64,000 bases of DNA, taken from assembly GCF_009720525.1 (NCBI RefSeq), contig NZ_CP043930.1:2329501-2393500 (forward strand). The letters are read 5' to 3'. Numbering within the stretch: the first letter of the stretch is position 1; each line of letters starts with the position of its first letter. Positions 27,218-35,593 of the stretch are shown piece by piece. Source of the DNA: Gimesia benthica. GTDB taxonomy: Bacteria; Planctomycetota; Planctomycetia; Planctomycetales; Planctomycetaceae. Made by a program: the position numbers and the translations under genes. A model generated the notes under the pieces. It did no database searches and had not been told where the DNA came from. It was given only the letters and a program-made list of their open reading frames with translations.

Positions 27218-28468
27218 ATGTCTGATTCTCCTAAACAAGATTCCCCGCTTCCCAAAATCCAGCATGTCTTCAAACAGTTGCAGGCAGGCAAACCGGTCAT
27301 TGTGACGGACTCCAGCGAGCGGGAAAACGAAGGAGATTTCATAGTCGCCGCTGAGGCAATTACCCCTCAAATCGTGCAGTTCCTGCTGCGATATGGGAGT
27401 GGTGAGCTTTGCGTTTCGCTGCCGGAAGAGGTTGCAAACCGTCTACAGTTAAACCCGATTGTCGGCCCTGAAGAAAATACTGCCCCCAACCAGACCCAGT
27501 TTCTGATTCCCATCGACCACAAAGACAGTGGCACCGGAGTCAGTGCTGAGTGCCGTGCCATTACAATTAAGGCACTCAGCGATGAGAACGCCCAGGCCAG
27601 CGACTTTGTCCGTCCGGGGCACATTCACCCCCTGCTTGCCAAACAGGGTGGAATTTTACGTCGAGCCGGTCACACTGAAGCTACAGGTGATCTATTACAG
27701 ATGGCAGGCATGAAACCGGTTGGTGTGCTGATTGAAATCCTGAGCCAAAAGGGGTTCGGCATGGCGGATGCCGAGGAACTCAAAGAGATTTCTGAAGAGT
27801 TTGATATCCCCATCATTTCCACCGCCGAGGTGATCCGACATCGCTACATCAGCGAAAAGCTGGTCCACCGCGAAGTCGAAGTCCCCATAAACACTAAGAA
27901 TTACGGCACCGTCCAGGTTATTGGATACTCGGTCGAACACGAAGGTCAGCAACCTGTGGCGCTGGTCTGGGGAGATCTATCGTCCGTGGAAGCGCCCCTG
28001 ATCCGTATGCATTCATCCTGCTTTACCGGGGACCTGCTGGATTCGCTTCGCTGCGACTGTGGCGACCAGTTGCACATGGCAATGGACGCAATCTGTCGCG
28101 AAAAAACCGGTGCTGTGGTTTATCTCCCGCAGGAGGGCCGTGGCATTGGATTAATCCCCAAGCTGAAAGCCTACGTATTGCAGGACGAAGGATATGACAC
28201 TGTTGAAGCCAATATCCAGCTCGGCTTTAAAGCGGACAGCCGCGACTTCACCGTGGGAGTGCAGATCCTCAAAGATCTGGGACTGACTCGAGTTCGGCTG
28301 CTGACAAACAATCCCAAGAAGACCGATTCCGATGTCTACACTGGATTCAATCTGGAAGTGGTAGAACAGGTGCCAATTGTAGCACCGCCACACAAAGATC
28401 GAGAATTCTACCTGCAGACCAAACGGGATAAAATGGGACACATCCTCCCCGCCAGTCCAGCTGACTAG
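27218..28468 (+). CDS. ribBA: RibBA: DHBP synthase / GTP cyclohydrolase II
   Basis: A 416-residue bifunctional riboflavin enzyme. The N-terminal domain (about 1-210) makes 3,4-dihydroxy-2-butanone 4-phosphate from ribulose 5-phosphate: DSSERENEGDFIVAAE, SAECRAITIKAL, RPGHIHPLLAKQGGILRRAG HTEA region intact. The C-terminal domain (about 215-400) is GTP cyclohydrolase II: RMHSSCFTGDLLDSLRCDCG supplies the zinc cysteines near 268, 279 and 281, and YLPQEGRGIGL and LLTNNPKK complete the site. Whether both domains are active cannot be proved from sequence, but no key motif is missing. It stands alone on its strand; its stop overlaps that of the convergent oxidase gene. Confidence 0.95.
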   Translation: MSDSPKQDSPLPKIQHVFKQLQAGKPVIVTDSSERENEGDFIVAAEAITPQIVQFLLRYGSGELCVSLPEEVANRLQLNPIVGPEENTAPNQTQFLIPIDHKDSGTGVSAECRAITIKALSDENAQASDFVRPGHIHPLLAKQGGILRRAGHTEATGDLLQMAGMKPVGVLIEILSQKGFGMADAEELKEISEEFDIPIISTAEVIRHRYISEKLVHREVEVPINTKNYGTVQVIGYSVEHEGQQPVALVWGDLSSVEAPLIRMHSSCFTGDLLDSLRCDCGDQLHMAMDAICREKTGAVVYLPQEGRGIGLIPKLKAYVLQDEGYDTVEANIQLGFKADSRDFTVGVQILKDLGLTRVRLLTNNPKKTDSDVYTGFNLEVVEQVPIVAPPHKDREFYLQTKRDKMGHILPASPAD

Positions 28469-29607
28469 GTGTCTTCTTTCTGAAATCGCCCCGCTCTCAG
28501 AAAATCGATCGGGTGACTGGTTTTTCCCTCGGTCACCAGATCGGCCAGGATTTCGCCCATCACCGAGGCGAATTTAAATCCGTGCCCTGAAAAACCGGCT
28601 CCATATACCAGCCGCTGGTTCCGGGGATGCTGATCAATAATAAAGTGTCTGTCGGCAGAACGTGTATACATACAGACGGCGTGCCGCTCGGGTTCAGGGC
28701 TCAGCCCTGACATCACTTCGCCCACGAAACGGCTGACAGACGTGGAGTCCGCCTCTTTAAGCTCCCGGTTCACGTTGGTCGGATCGGTCACCATGTCACC
28801 ACCGGTATGCTCCGCCAGCTTAACCGTTTTCCCATCCAGCGAAGGGAAACCATAAAACTCGCCAAAAGGCATCTGGCAGAGGAAACCGCATCCCCCCTGA
28901 TCTAAATTGTAAACCGGGCTTTGAACCGGATTCCAAAACAGGACCTTGCGGGCAACTTCCAGTGGAAGCTGCAGGTCCTTGAGACATTCACCAGCCCAGG
29001 CACCCGCAGTGACAATCACACCTTCAGCCACCCAGTGCTGATTTGCCGTCTGAATCTCGATTTCTGTTTCAGTCACAAGTAACGATTCAATTGGCTCGTG
29101 CAATACGATCTGCGCACCATGGCTGAGTGCACAATCCATGTGAGCCTGCACACAGTCTTCCACGTGCAGGAAACCCGCCTCGGGTTCAAAGGTAACTTCA
29201 AATCCCTCTGGAAGCTGAAAGCCGGGGAAGCGTCTCCGTGCCTCGACCGTCTCCAGTGTTTCCACCTGGACGCCATGCCTCTCTTCCGCGAGATGCACTC
29301 CCTTAATGACATCGCCTTCAGGAGGCCCCGCGACCATCAACCCACAGAGATTCAACAGCGACTTTCCGGATTCCTGCTCGAGATCTTCCCACAGAGTATA
29401 AGCCCGCTGCAGCAGGGGGATGTAATCGGGATGCTCGAAATATGCTTTGCGAATGATACGCGTTTCACCGTGCGAGCTGCCCCGGTCATGGGCGATGCCA
29501 AACTGCTCGACCCCGAGCACCTTCAAGCCCCGACGCGCTAAATGATACAGGGCACTGCTCCCCATGCCCCCTAAGCCCAGCACCAGATAATCTACGTGAA
29601 CGGGCAT
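28465..29607 (-). CDS. solA: Monomeric sarcosine / N-methyltryptophan oxidase family FAD enzyme
   Basis: A 380-residue DAO-fold flavoprotein that oxidatively demethylates N-methyl amino acids, giving formaldehyde and hydrogen peroxide. The FAD-binding GLGGMGSSA is near residues 11-19 with EQF at the end of strand 2, and HGETRIIRKAYFEHPDY matches the family. The covalent FAD cysteine lies in AVCMYTRSADRHFIID near 311, followed by AGFSGHGFKFASVMGEILADL split as family GFSGHGFK. Length matches MSOX/SolA (about 370-390). Substrate (sarcosine, N-methyltryptophan or pipecolate) is not decided by sequence. It converges on ribBA with the two TAG stops sharing CTAG. A perfect palindrome lies 99 bp upstream. 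Confidence 0.85.
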   Translation of the reverse strand: MPVHVDYLVLGLGGMGSSALYHLARRGLKVLGVEQFGIAHDRGSSHGETRIIRKAYFEHPDYIPLLQRAYTLWEDLEQESGKSLLNLCGLMVAGPPEGDVIKGVHLAEERHGVQVETLETVEARRRFPGFQLPEGFEVTFEPEAGFLHVEDCVQAHMDCALSHGAQIVLHEPIESLLVTETEIEIQTANQHWVAEGVIVTAGAWAGECLKDLQLPLEVARKVLFWNPVQSPVYNLDQGGCGFLCQMPFGEFYGFPSLDGKTVKLAEHTGGDMVTDPTNVNRELKEADSTSVSRFVGEVMSGLSPEPERHAVCMYTRSADRHFIIDQHPRNQRLVYGAGFSGHGFKFASVMGEILADLVTEGKTSHPIDFLRAGRFQKEDT

Positions 29608-29705
29608 CGCGGAATCCGCCTTTTCTAATGTCAGTTCTGTGGTGAATGAGTTCTACAGCGCATTACAACCCTTTCATTTGATTATGATCACTCGAGATGC
29701 CAATC

Positions 29706-29721
29706 GTCAATCGCGATTGAC
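29706..29721. promoter_or_regulatory. Perfect 16-bp palindrome upstream of solA-like gene
   Basis: GTCAATCG (29706-29713) meets CGATTGAC (29714-29721) with no spacer. Dyad of this size 99 bp before a minus-strand start suits a dimeric regulator binding site (inference). Confidence 0.55.
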
Positions 29722-29767
29722 TGGGAGCGTCCACCAGGCGGCTGTTCTATTTTTCCAGGCGCGCAAA

Positions 29768-29845
29768 AATTACCGGGTGTTCCTCAAATGACAGTCAACC
29801 TACCCCACATACACACTGACCATCAGATTGGAACACCCGGTAATT
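29768..29845. repeat. Perfect 16-bp inverted repeat with 46-nt spacer
   Basis: AATTACCGGGTGTTCC (29768-29783) and GGAACACCCGGTAATT (29830-29845) are exact reverse complements. No coding capacity between them. Could be a small element's termini, a stem-loop RNA or a paired binding site. Confidence 0.75.
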
Positions 29846-30102
29846 AATGACAACACAGAAAACCATCAGGATTCGATCATTTCCTGCCCGCAAAGAGCTG
29901 CAGTCAACCGGAGTAACTTGTCACTTCACGTTAACAACCCATCCAAGCCACTCCTGTTACTACAGTCCCCTGCTTCGTCGTACATCTCTTCCTCACCGCA
30001 TCGCTACTCCTCGTCAGAGCTGCCTTTACTCCTCGGAACACGACCACCCTGGTAAAAATCCCCCCCTGGGCGACGCCATGTCAGCAGCGATCTGTTCATG
30101 GA

Positions 30103-30378
30103 TTAACAAACCAGACGGGCTGCCTCGACGACAGACAGCGTCCCCAGGGAATTGGTCTCAGACAGGCCGTCGCTGTCCTGATGCTTTCCCAGGCTTTTGA
30201 CGACCGGCTTGCTCTCAATCCCCATTTCCTCGTCAAACAGTTCTGCCCGAACCACACGCATGTCGTCGGGTGCATCGATGCCGATTTTGATGGAACCTTT
30301 TCCCGTCCGAATCACTTTTACCAGGATGTCGTCACCAATTCGGATTCCTTCAGCCAACTTCCGTGTCAAAACCAGCAT
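30103..30378 (-). CDS. csrA: Carbon storage regulator CsrA
   Basis: A 91-residue RNA-binding translational regulator that binds GGA motifs in mRNA leaders. The N-terminal 60 residues match CsrA: MLVLTRKLAEGIRIGDDILV, VIRTGKGSIKIGIDAPDDMRVVRAEL split across two family blocks, with the key Arg44-equivalent in VVRAEL. AAGGAG ends 8 nt before the ATG at 30378, which settles this start over the in-frame ATG and GTG at 30384 and 30387. The tail of about 30 residues past the usual 60 is extra (KPVVKSLGKHQDSDGLSETN and beyond) and ends in a lone Cys. Likely RNA targets are not visible here. Confidence 0.93.
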   Translation of the reverse strand: MLVLTRKLAEGIRIGDDILVKVIRTGKGSIKIGIDAPDDMRVVRAELFDEEMGIESKPVVKSLGKHQDSDGLSETNSLGTLSVVEAARLVC

Positions 30379-30617
30379 GATCATCACTCCTTACTTATTA
30401 TTTAAACTGAATCTGGTTGTCATAGTTTGGTTTACCTGAGCCAAAGTCGACCTGTCCACAAGCGACTCATGTCTCATGCCATAAAGACAATTGCGATTCG
30501 CGTGCCAATCACAGAGATTCTTTTTTACATTTTCTGTAACACACTTTCGTATTAAGACTTAACGCCTTTTCAATTCCTGCTGGCCAGTAATGCGATGGGG
30601 GCGAATTTCAAAAAAAC

Positions 30618-30665
30618 TGTCCCCAATAGTACAATTTTCAATTCTCCAGAATCATTTTGGGGACA
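30618..30665. repeat. TGTCCCCAA / TTGGGGACA inverted repeat, REP-like
   Basis: TGTCCCCAA at 30618-30626 and TTGGGGACA at 30657-30665, flanked by A-rich and T-rich arms (ttcaaaaaaac before, catttttcaattttt after). The layout resembles mobile palindromic repeats dispersed by Y1-type transposases; no transposase is near. Confidence 0.5.
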
Positions 30666-30714
30666 CATTTTTCAATTTTTCCCGGTGCAGTAAACGATAA
30701 GTCAGCAGCATCGG

Positions 30715-30742
30715 TTGCATTCTCAGACCGGGCAAATATACT
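30715..30742 (+). promoter_or_regulatory. Candidate promoter of rpmB-gatCAB
   Basis: -35 TTGCAT (30715-30720), 16-nt spacer, -10 TATACT (30737-30742, five of six). Leader about 105 nt before rpmB. Confidence 0.45.
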
Positions 30743-30853
30743 ATTGGGTTCTTCAAATGGCCGAATCTATTCGTCTGCGGTCGCTTTACGTCAATTGAAA
30801 TCAGCTCGAGCTGAATAATTTCAGAACCCACTAGATAGACAAAGAGTGTACAA

Positions 30854-31114
30854 ATGGGTCAAAAGTGTGATGCCTGTGGCAAAACTCCCGTAATCGGTAA
30901 TCGCGTTCGCCAGCGTGGTAAATACAAGTACCTGGGTGGTAACGGTCGTCAGACAACCGGTGTCTCGAAGCGCGTATTCCGTCCGAACCTGCAGAAAATC
31001 CGGGTTCAGGTTGGTGGCAGCGTACAGACGCAGCGGGTCTGCACTCAGTGCATCCGCTCTGGCAAAGTGACCAAAGCCGTCGCTCGTAAGCCATTCAGCC
31101 TGCCTGCCACCTAA
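30854..31114 (+). CDS. rpmB: 50S ribosomal protein L28
   Basis: An 86-residue large-subunit protein. N-terminal MGQKCDACGKTPVIGNRV is the L28 signature, with RQTTGVSKRVFRPNLQKI in the middle. Two Cys pairs (C-x2-C at about 5-8, and CTQC near 62-65) suggest the zinc-binding form of L28. AAAGAG lies about 9 nt before the ATG. It is followed after 28 bp by gatC, so translation-related genes are grouped here. Confidence 0.94.
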   Translation: MGQKCDACGKTPVIGNRVRQRGKYKYLGGNGRQTTGVSKRVFRPNLQKIRVQVGGSVQTQRVCTQCIRSGKVTKAVARKPFSLPAT

Positions 31115-31142
31115 CAGGCCCTTCTGCTGAAAGCCACACACG

Positions 31143-31433
31143 ATGAGCACGCAACTCACCCGTGAAGAAGTTGAAAAAGTGGCGAGCCTTTCCCGCCTGA
31201 AGCTCTCCGAAACTGAGCTGGAGGCCTTGGGAACACAGATGGGGTCCGTCCTGAAATACATCGCCATGCTGGATGAGCTGGATACATCGTCTGTCGAGCC
31301 GATGGCGCATGCGATCGAGATCTCCAATGTCTTTCGGGAAGACGAGCTTCGCGAAAGCCTGCCCCGGGAACAGGCGCTGTCCAATGCTCCCCAGACCGAT
31401 GGAAAATATTTCCTCGTACCCGCGATCCTGTAA
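31143..31433 (+). CDS. gatC: Asp/Glu-tRNA amidotransferase subunit C
   Basis: A 96-residue GatC, which stabilises GatA and GatB in the amidotransferase that turns Glu-tRNA(Gln) or Asp-tRNA(Asn) into the correct aminoacyl-tRNA. Family marks: LTREEVEKVASLSRLKLSET, the MLDELDTSSVEPMAHA block and FREDELRESLPREQALSNAP. Length is normal (about 95). First of the gatC-gatA-gatB run behind rpmB. Confidence 0.94.
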   Translation: MSTQLTREEVEKVASLSRLKLSETELEALGTQMGSVLKYIAMLDELDTSSVEPMAHAIEISNVFREDELRESLPREQALSNAPQTDGKYFLVPAIL

Positions 31434-31535
31434 TCGGCCGGCGGCTTGAACATTGAGTACATCAAAGCAATCATCTCCAGGCCCGACTTGCTGACAAGTC
31501 GGGCCTTTCCAACTTACAGGGAGACCGAACATCCC

Positions 31536-32993
31536 ATGTCAATCACGTCAGCCACTGCCAGCGATCTGCTGGCAAAAATGAACGCGGGAGAACTCACGAG
31601 CGAAGCGATCACCACCGCCTGCCTGGAAGCGATTTCCCAGCGCGATGGTGACATCAATGCCTTCCTTTCGATCCAGCAGGAAGCCGCCTTGAATGCAGCT
31701 CGCGAAGTGGACCGCAAACGTCAGGCAGGTGAACCGCTGGGAAAGCTGGCGGGCATCCCGGTCGCAGTTAAAGACAACATCTGCTCAAAGGGGAGTGCCA
31801 CAACGTGTGCCAGTCGGATGCTGGAACAGTTTCAGCCACCCTATGATGCTCACATCATCGAGCAACTCAAAGCTGCTGACGCCATTCTGATTGGCAAAAC
31901 TAACCTCGATGAATTCGCCATGGGTTCTTCGACGGAAAACTCCGCTTTCAAAACGACCGCTAACCCCTGGAATACGACCCATGCCGCCGGGGGATCCAGC
32001 GGTGGTTCTGCTGCTGCGGTTGCTGCCGGGTTCAGTCCTCTATCGCTGGGCAGCGACACCGGTGGTTCAATTCGTCAGCCAGCCAGCTTTTGTGGTGTTG
32101 TGGGATTGAAGCCAACATATGGCCGCGTCTCCCGTTACGGCCTGGTCGCATTCGCCAGCTCGCTCGACCAGATCGGCCCCTTTTCACGAGACGTCACTGA
32201 CGCTGCCCTGCTGCTGGAAGTGATTGCAGGAAAAGATCAGCGGGATACTACCAGCCTGGACTCCCCCGTCCCCGAGTATACGACAAACCTGGAACTGCCA
32301 CTGGAAAACCTCAAAGTCGGCTATCTGGAAGATCAACATGTCGAGGGCCTGAACGAAGAGGTCAAAGCAGCCACGCAGGCGGCCCTGGATGTTTATAAAT
32401 CTCTGGGCGCGGAACTGATTCCGATTGAATTACCACACGCGAAATACTGCGTTGCCACCTATTACATTATTGCCCCTTCAGAAGCCTCAAGTAACCTTGC
32501 CCGGTATGACGGGGTACACTACGGGCGTCGCGCTGACCAGTTTGAAGATATGGTCGACATGTATGCCGCCAGCCGGGGTGAAGCATTTGGTGACGAAGTG
32601 AAACGTCGGATCATGCTGGGGACTTATGCCCTGTCATCAGGCTACTACGATGCCTATTACCTCAAGGCACTCAAAGTCAGACGCCTGATCCGCAATGACT
32701 TCGAACAGGCATTCCAGAATGTTGACATTATTGCCACGCCGGTCACTCCCACTCCCGCCTTCAAAATTGGCGAACTGATCGATGATCCGCTGGCGATGTA
32801 TCTGGCCGACATTTTCACCACCAGTGCCAACCTGTCAGGAGTTCCCGGCATTTCTATTCCCGCAGGCATGAGCCAGGATCAGCTACCAATTGGACTGCAA
32901 CTGCTCGCACCGCCGCTGGAAGAGGAACGGCTCCTGCGAGCTGCCCGCATGTTCGAACGGGAAACAGACTGGCACCAGCGACGACCAGCCTGA
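31536..32993 (+). CDS. gatA: Asp/Glu-tRNA amidotransferase subunit A
   Basis: A 485-residue amidase-signature protein that releases ammonia from glutamine and channels it to GatB. The Ser-cisSer-Lys triad is present: Lys in GIPVAVKDNICSKG near 80, the Gly/Ser-rich GGSSGGSAAAVAAG near 150, and the nucleophile region SLGSDTGGSIRQPASFCG. The frame extends back to 31446, but MSITSATASDLL at 31536 matches GatA N termini, with AGGGAG upstream. It ends 78 bp before gatB. Confidence 0.95.
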   Translation: MSITSATASDLLAKMNAGELTSEAITTACLEAISQRDGDINAFLSIQQEAALNAAREVDRKRQAGEPLGKLAGIPVAVKDNICSKGSATTCASRMLEQFQPPYDAHIIEQLKAADAILIGKTNLDEFAMGSSTENSAFKTTANPWNTTHAAGGSSGGSAAAVAAGFSPLSLGSDTGGSIRQPASFCGVVGLKPTYGRVSRYGLVAFASSLDQIGPFSRDVTDAALLLEVIAGKDQRDTTSLDSPVPEYTTNLELPLENLKVGYLEDQHVEGLNEEVKAATQAALDVYKSLGAELIPIELPHAKYCVATYYIIAPSEASSNLARYDGVHYGRRADQFEDMVDMYAASRGEAFGDEVKRRIMLGTYALSSGYYDAYYLKALKVRRLIRNDFEQAFQNVDIIATPVTPTPAFKIGELIDDPLAMYLADIFTTSANLSGVPGISIPAGMSQDQLPIGLQLLAPPLEEERLLRAARMFERETDWHQRRPA

Positions 32994-33071
32994 TCCTCAA
33001 CGAATACTGGCAAACCAGACAATACGAAACTTGAATTACTCAGACATTGATATAAAGGGTAGCGTGACATC

Positions 33072-34550
33072 ATGGACTATACGGTGATCATCGGTCTTGA
33101 AGTCCACGTGCAGTTACAGACCAGAACCAAACTTTTCTGCGGTTGCTCCACTAAGTTCAACCCGGACCAGCCCAACACACAGACCTGCCCTGTCTGCCTG
33201 GGATTGCCCGGCGCACTACCAGTGCTAAACCGTGAAGCATTTCGCTTAGGCATGAAAACCGGTCTGGCCATCAACTGTGAAATCCCGTCCTTCACCAAAT
33301 GGGACCGTAAACAGTATTATTATCCAGACCTGCCCAAAGCCTATCAGATCAGCCAGTACGATCTCCCCATGAGCCAGAATGGCTGGCTGGAAATCGAAAT
33401 CGATCCGGAAACGCGTGAGACGAAAAAAGTAGGCATCATCCGTGCCCACCTCGAAGAGGATGCCGGAAAAAACAGTCACGACGAATCAGGACGTGGCCAG
33501 GACAGTAAAGTCGACCTCAACCGGTGTGGTACCCCCCTGGTCGAGATCGTTTCCGAGCCCGACCTGCGCTCGGCACAAGAAGCGCGTAAATACCTGGAAG
33601 AACTGAAACTGCTCCTGACTTACATTGACGTCTCCGACTGTAATATGCAGGAAGGGAGCCTGCGCTGCGATGCCAACGTGAACCTGCACATCCACCAGGA
33701 AAACGGCGATGCGATCGCCACACCGATTGTCGAAATCAAAAACCTCAACAGCTTCCGAGGGGTCGAACAGGCGATCGAGTACGAAGTCAAACGCCAGTGG
33801 GAAGAATGGCAGAAGACAGGCCAGAGCATAAAAGACGTTCCCAAAGAAACTCGGGGCTGGGACGCAGACCGAGGGGTTACACTGGGTCAACGCGGCAAAG
33901 AAGAAGCAGCCGACTATCGCTACTTCCCAGATCCGGATCTGGCCCCGGTTATGGTAACCGATGCAGAACGTGAAGAAGTCGTGAACGAACTTTGTGAACG
34001 CCCCGCGAACCGCAGAAACCGCTTCGAAGCCGACTATGGGCTTTCTACCTATGACGCTGCAGTCATCATCGATCAGGGGATCGCTTTTGCAGACTACTTT
34101 GAGACAGTAGCCCAGGGATGTGGCAACGGCAAACAGGCTGCGAACTGGGTCACTCAGGACGTTCAGCGGGAATTAAACGAGCGAAGCTGTCAGATCGCTG
34201 ACTTCCCCATCCGCCCTGAAGTGCTGGCAGCCTTACTTCAGAAAGTCGAAGCCAGTGAGATCACAATCAAAAGTGCCCGCACTGTATTTCAGGTCCTGCT
34301 GGAAGAAGGTGCTGCAAGCGTTGAGCAAATTCAGGCTGTGATTGAGGAAAAAGGCCTGGGCCTGGTATCAGACACCGGAGAACTGGAAGCGATCGTCGAG
34401 GCGGTCGTCGCGAAAAACGAGAAAGCAGTCGCCGACTTCCAGAGCGGCAAGCAGGCTGCAGTCGGGGCGCTGATTGGTCAGGTAATGCGGGAAATTAAAG
34501 GAGCTGATGCAAAAGTTGTCAGGGAGCTCCTGATCAAGAAAATGAGCTGA
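33072..34550 (+). CDS. gatB: Asp/Glu-tRNA amidotransferase subunit B
   Basis: A 492-residue GatB, which phosphorylates and amidates the misacylated tRNA. Visible: [20 protein letters not shown] at the N terminus, a Cys cluster CGCSTKFN plus [10 protein letters not shown] (zinc site), [20 protein letters not shown] near 80, and the C-terminal YqeY-like tail domain ([18 protein letters not shown]) that binds the tRNA. Normal length (about 475-500). Its presence suggests that at least one of the direct Gln- or Asn-tRNA synthetases may be missing in this organism (inference). Confidence 0.95.
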   Translation: MDYTVIIGLEVHVQLQTRTKLFCGCSTKFNPDQPNTQTCPVCLGLPGALPVLNREAFRLGMKTGLAINCEIPSFTKWDRKQYYYPDLPKAYQISQYDLPMSQNGWLEIEIDPETRETKKVGIIRAHLEEDAGKNSHDESGRGQDSKVDLNRCGTPLVEIVSEPDLRSAQEARKYLEELKLLLTYIDVSDCNMQEGSLRCDANVNLHIHQENGDAIATPIVEIKNLNSFRGVEQAIEYEVKRQWEEWQKTGQSIKDVPKETRGWDADRGVTLGQRGKEEAADYRYFPDPDLAPVMVTDAEREEVVNELCERPANRRNRFEADYGLSTYDAAVIIDQGIAFADYFETVAQGCGNGKQAANWVTQDVQRELNERSCQIADFPIRPEVLAALLQKVEASEITIKSARTVFQVLLEEGAASVEQIQAVIEEKGLGLVSDTGELEAIVEAVVAKNEKAVADFQSGKQAAVGALIGQVMREIKGADAKVVRELLIKKMS

Positions 34551-34599
34551 GCACAGCTTTTTACCAAACGAGCAGCAGCATCATTCAGACAGGCAACTA

Positions 34600-34626
34600 G
34601 AATGGCTGGCGAGCATTCAGCCATTC
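34600..34626. other. Hairpin between convergent gatB and DUF59 gene
   Basis: GAATGGCTG (34600-34608) and CAGCCATTC (34618-34626), a perfect 9-bp stem with a 9-nt loop. No T-run on either strand; it may still act as a bidirectional transcript-end structure. Confidence 0.5.
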
Positions 34627-34645
34627 GTCGCATTATACATCGCGT

Positions 34646-35032
34646 CTAGAAAATCCCCAGTTCATCGCGGGCATCGTCGGTCATCAAGTCAGGCGACCAT
34701 GGCGGAGTCATTGTCAGCTGGATGGTTGCTTCATTCACGTCATCCACTCTCTCCAGCGCCATCTTAGCCTGCGTGATAATCTGCGGACCAGCAGGACAGG
34801 CAGGACTGGTTAACGTCATGGAAACGGTGACCTTGGACGGATCTTCTTCCGAGCGAAGAATTTCATAAACGAGCCCCAGATCCACGATATTGATGTTTAA
34901 CTCGGGATCAATGACCTGTTTCAACGCTTCAACCAGCGCATCATCTCCACCGACCCCTTTGAAAGCAGAGAATACCGGCAGCTGATTCTCCTCTTTCTTT
35001 TCTCCAGTCTCATCTCTGGATTCATCTGACAT
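34646..35032 (-). CDS. DUF59 / MIP18-family iron-sulfur assembly factor
   Basis: A 128-residue SufT/PaaD-type protein that helps mature Fe-S proteins. After a charged, likely disordered N terminus (about 35 residues) the domain runs ALVEALKQVIDPELNINIVD with LGLVYEI, then VTVSMTLTSPACPAGPQI with the conserved cysteine, and ends TPPWSPDLMTDDARDELGIF, typical of this family. It is the last gene of the suf operon, 213 nt after the Rieske gene. That gap has an AT-rich dyad TAATAAT-ATG-ATTATTA (35144-35160), so it may also have its own promoter. Confidence 0.88.
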   Translation of the reverse strand: MSDESRDETGEKKEENQLPVFSAFKGVGGDDALVEALKQVIDPELNINIVDLGLVYEILRSEEDPSKVTVSMTLTSPACPAGPQIITQAKMALERVDDVNEATIQLTMTPPWSPDLMTDDARDELGIF

Positions 35033-35245
35033 GGCTCTGTTTCTCCTCCTGGAAGTGATGACGCCCTGTTTCGATCACTTTTCAAATTTACCTGATACCA
35101 AGCAGAACCTAGAAATTTGCGAAGAAAACTCAGTAATTCTGCTTAATAATATGATTATTAGAATACAGCCTCTAAAAGGCATTAGTTCTTGCTTTAATTG
35201 AATACGACCTGAAAAAGCCCGACAAAATACGTACAAAAAAATTCT

Positions 35246-35557
35246 TTAGTTAGGTTTAGCAAAGATCTTACGATCTCTGACTTCTAGCTCAAATGTACGA
35301 ACGGGCTTGGTGGCAGGCATACAGAGTGATTTGCCGGTCTGTAAATCAAACCGAGCACCATGGCGGGGACAAACGATCGCCCCCTCTTCAATACACCCAT
35401 CAGTCAATGGCTGACCATCATGCGTACATACATCTTCAATCGCGAAGTATTGATCACCCACACGAATCAGTAGCACGGGAGTATCTTCAACGAATACTTC
35501 CAACCGGTCAGCATCCTGAAAATCGTCAATGGATGCGATCTCTTCAAAGTCGAGCAT
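35246..35557 (-). CDS. Rieske-type ferredoxin in suf operon
   Basis: A 103-residue soluble Rieske [2Fe-2S] protein. Ligands are in CTHDGQPL (Cys-x-His) and CPRHGARFDLQTG (Cys-x2-His). There is no signal peptide or membrane helix, so it is a cytosolic ferredoxin like those serving ring-hydroxylating dioxygenases. No oxygenase is near; it sits 36 nt after sufD, a position where planctomycetes and other bacteria place a Rieske protein within suf clusters (family knowledge), perhaps as an electron donor for cluster assembly. Confidence 0.9.
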   Translation of the reverse strand: MLDFEEIASIDDFQDADRLEVFVEDTPVLLIRVGDQYFAIEDVCTHDGQPLTDGCIEEGAIVCPRHGARFDLQTGKSLCMPATKPVRTFELEVRDRKIFAKPN

Positions 35558-35593
35558 TTGTCTATTACTCTATTGTCTGTGTCCAGTGAAAAT

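Larger units (their letters stand above)
29608..30102. other. Intergenic region between the oxidase gene and csrA
   Basis: Nearly 500 bp with no gene. Frames here have no recognisable content. It carries a 16-bp palindrome and a 16-bp inverted repeat, annotated separately. Confidence 0.6.
30379..30853. other. Divergent intergenic region, csrA / rpmB
   Basis: About 475 bp without a gene. It contains the TGTCCCCAA inverted repeat (30618-30665) and an rpmB promoter candidate (30715-30742). Confidence 0.55.

Noticed and set aside
29828-30200. Plus-strand frames of 75 and 117 codons in the gap before csrA
   Set aside because: They run into csrA antisense and the inverted repeat, with low-complexity Ser/His content and no ribosome site.
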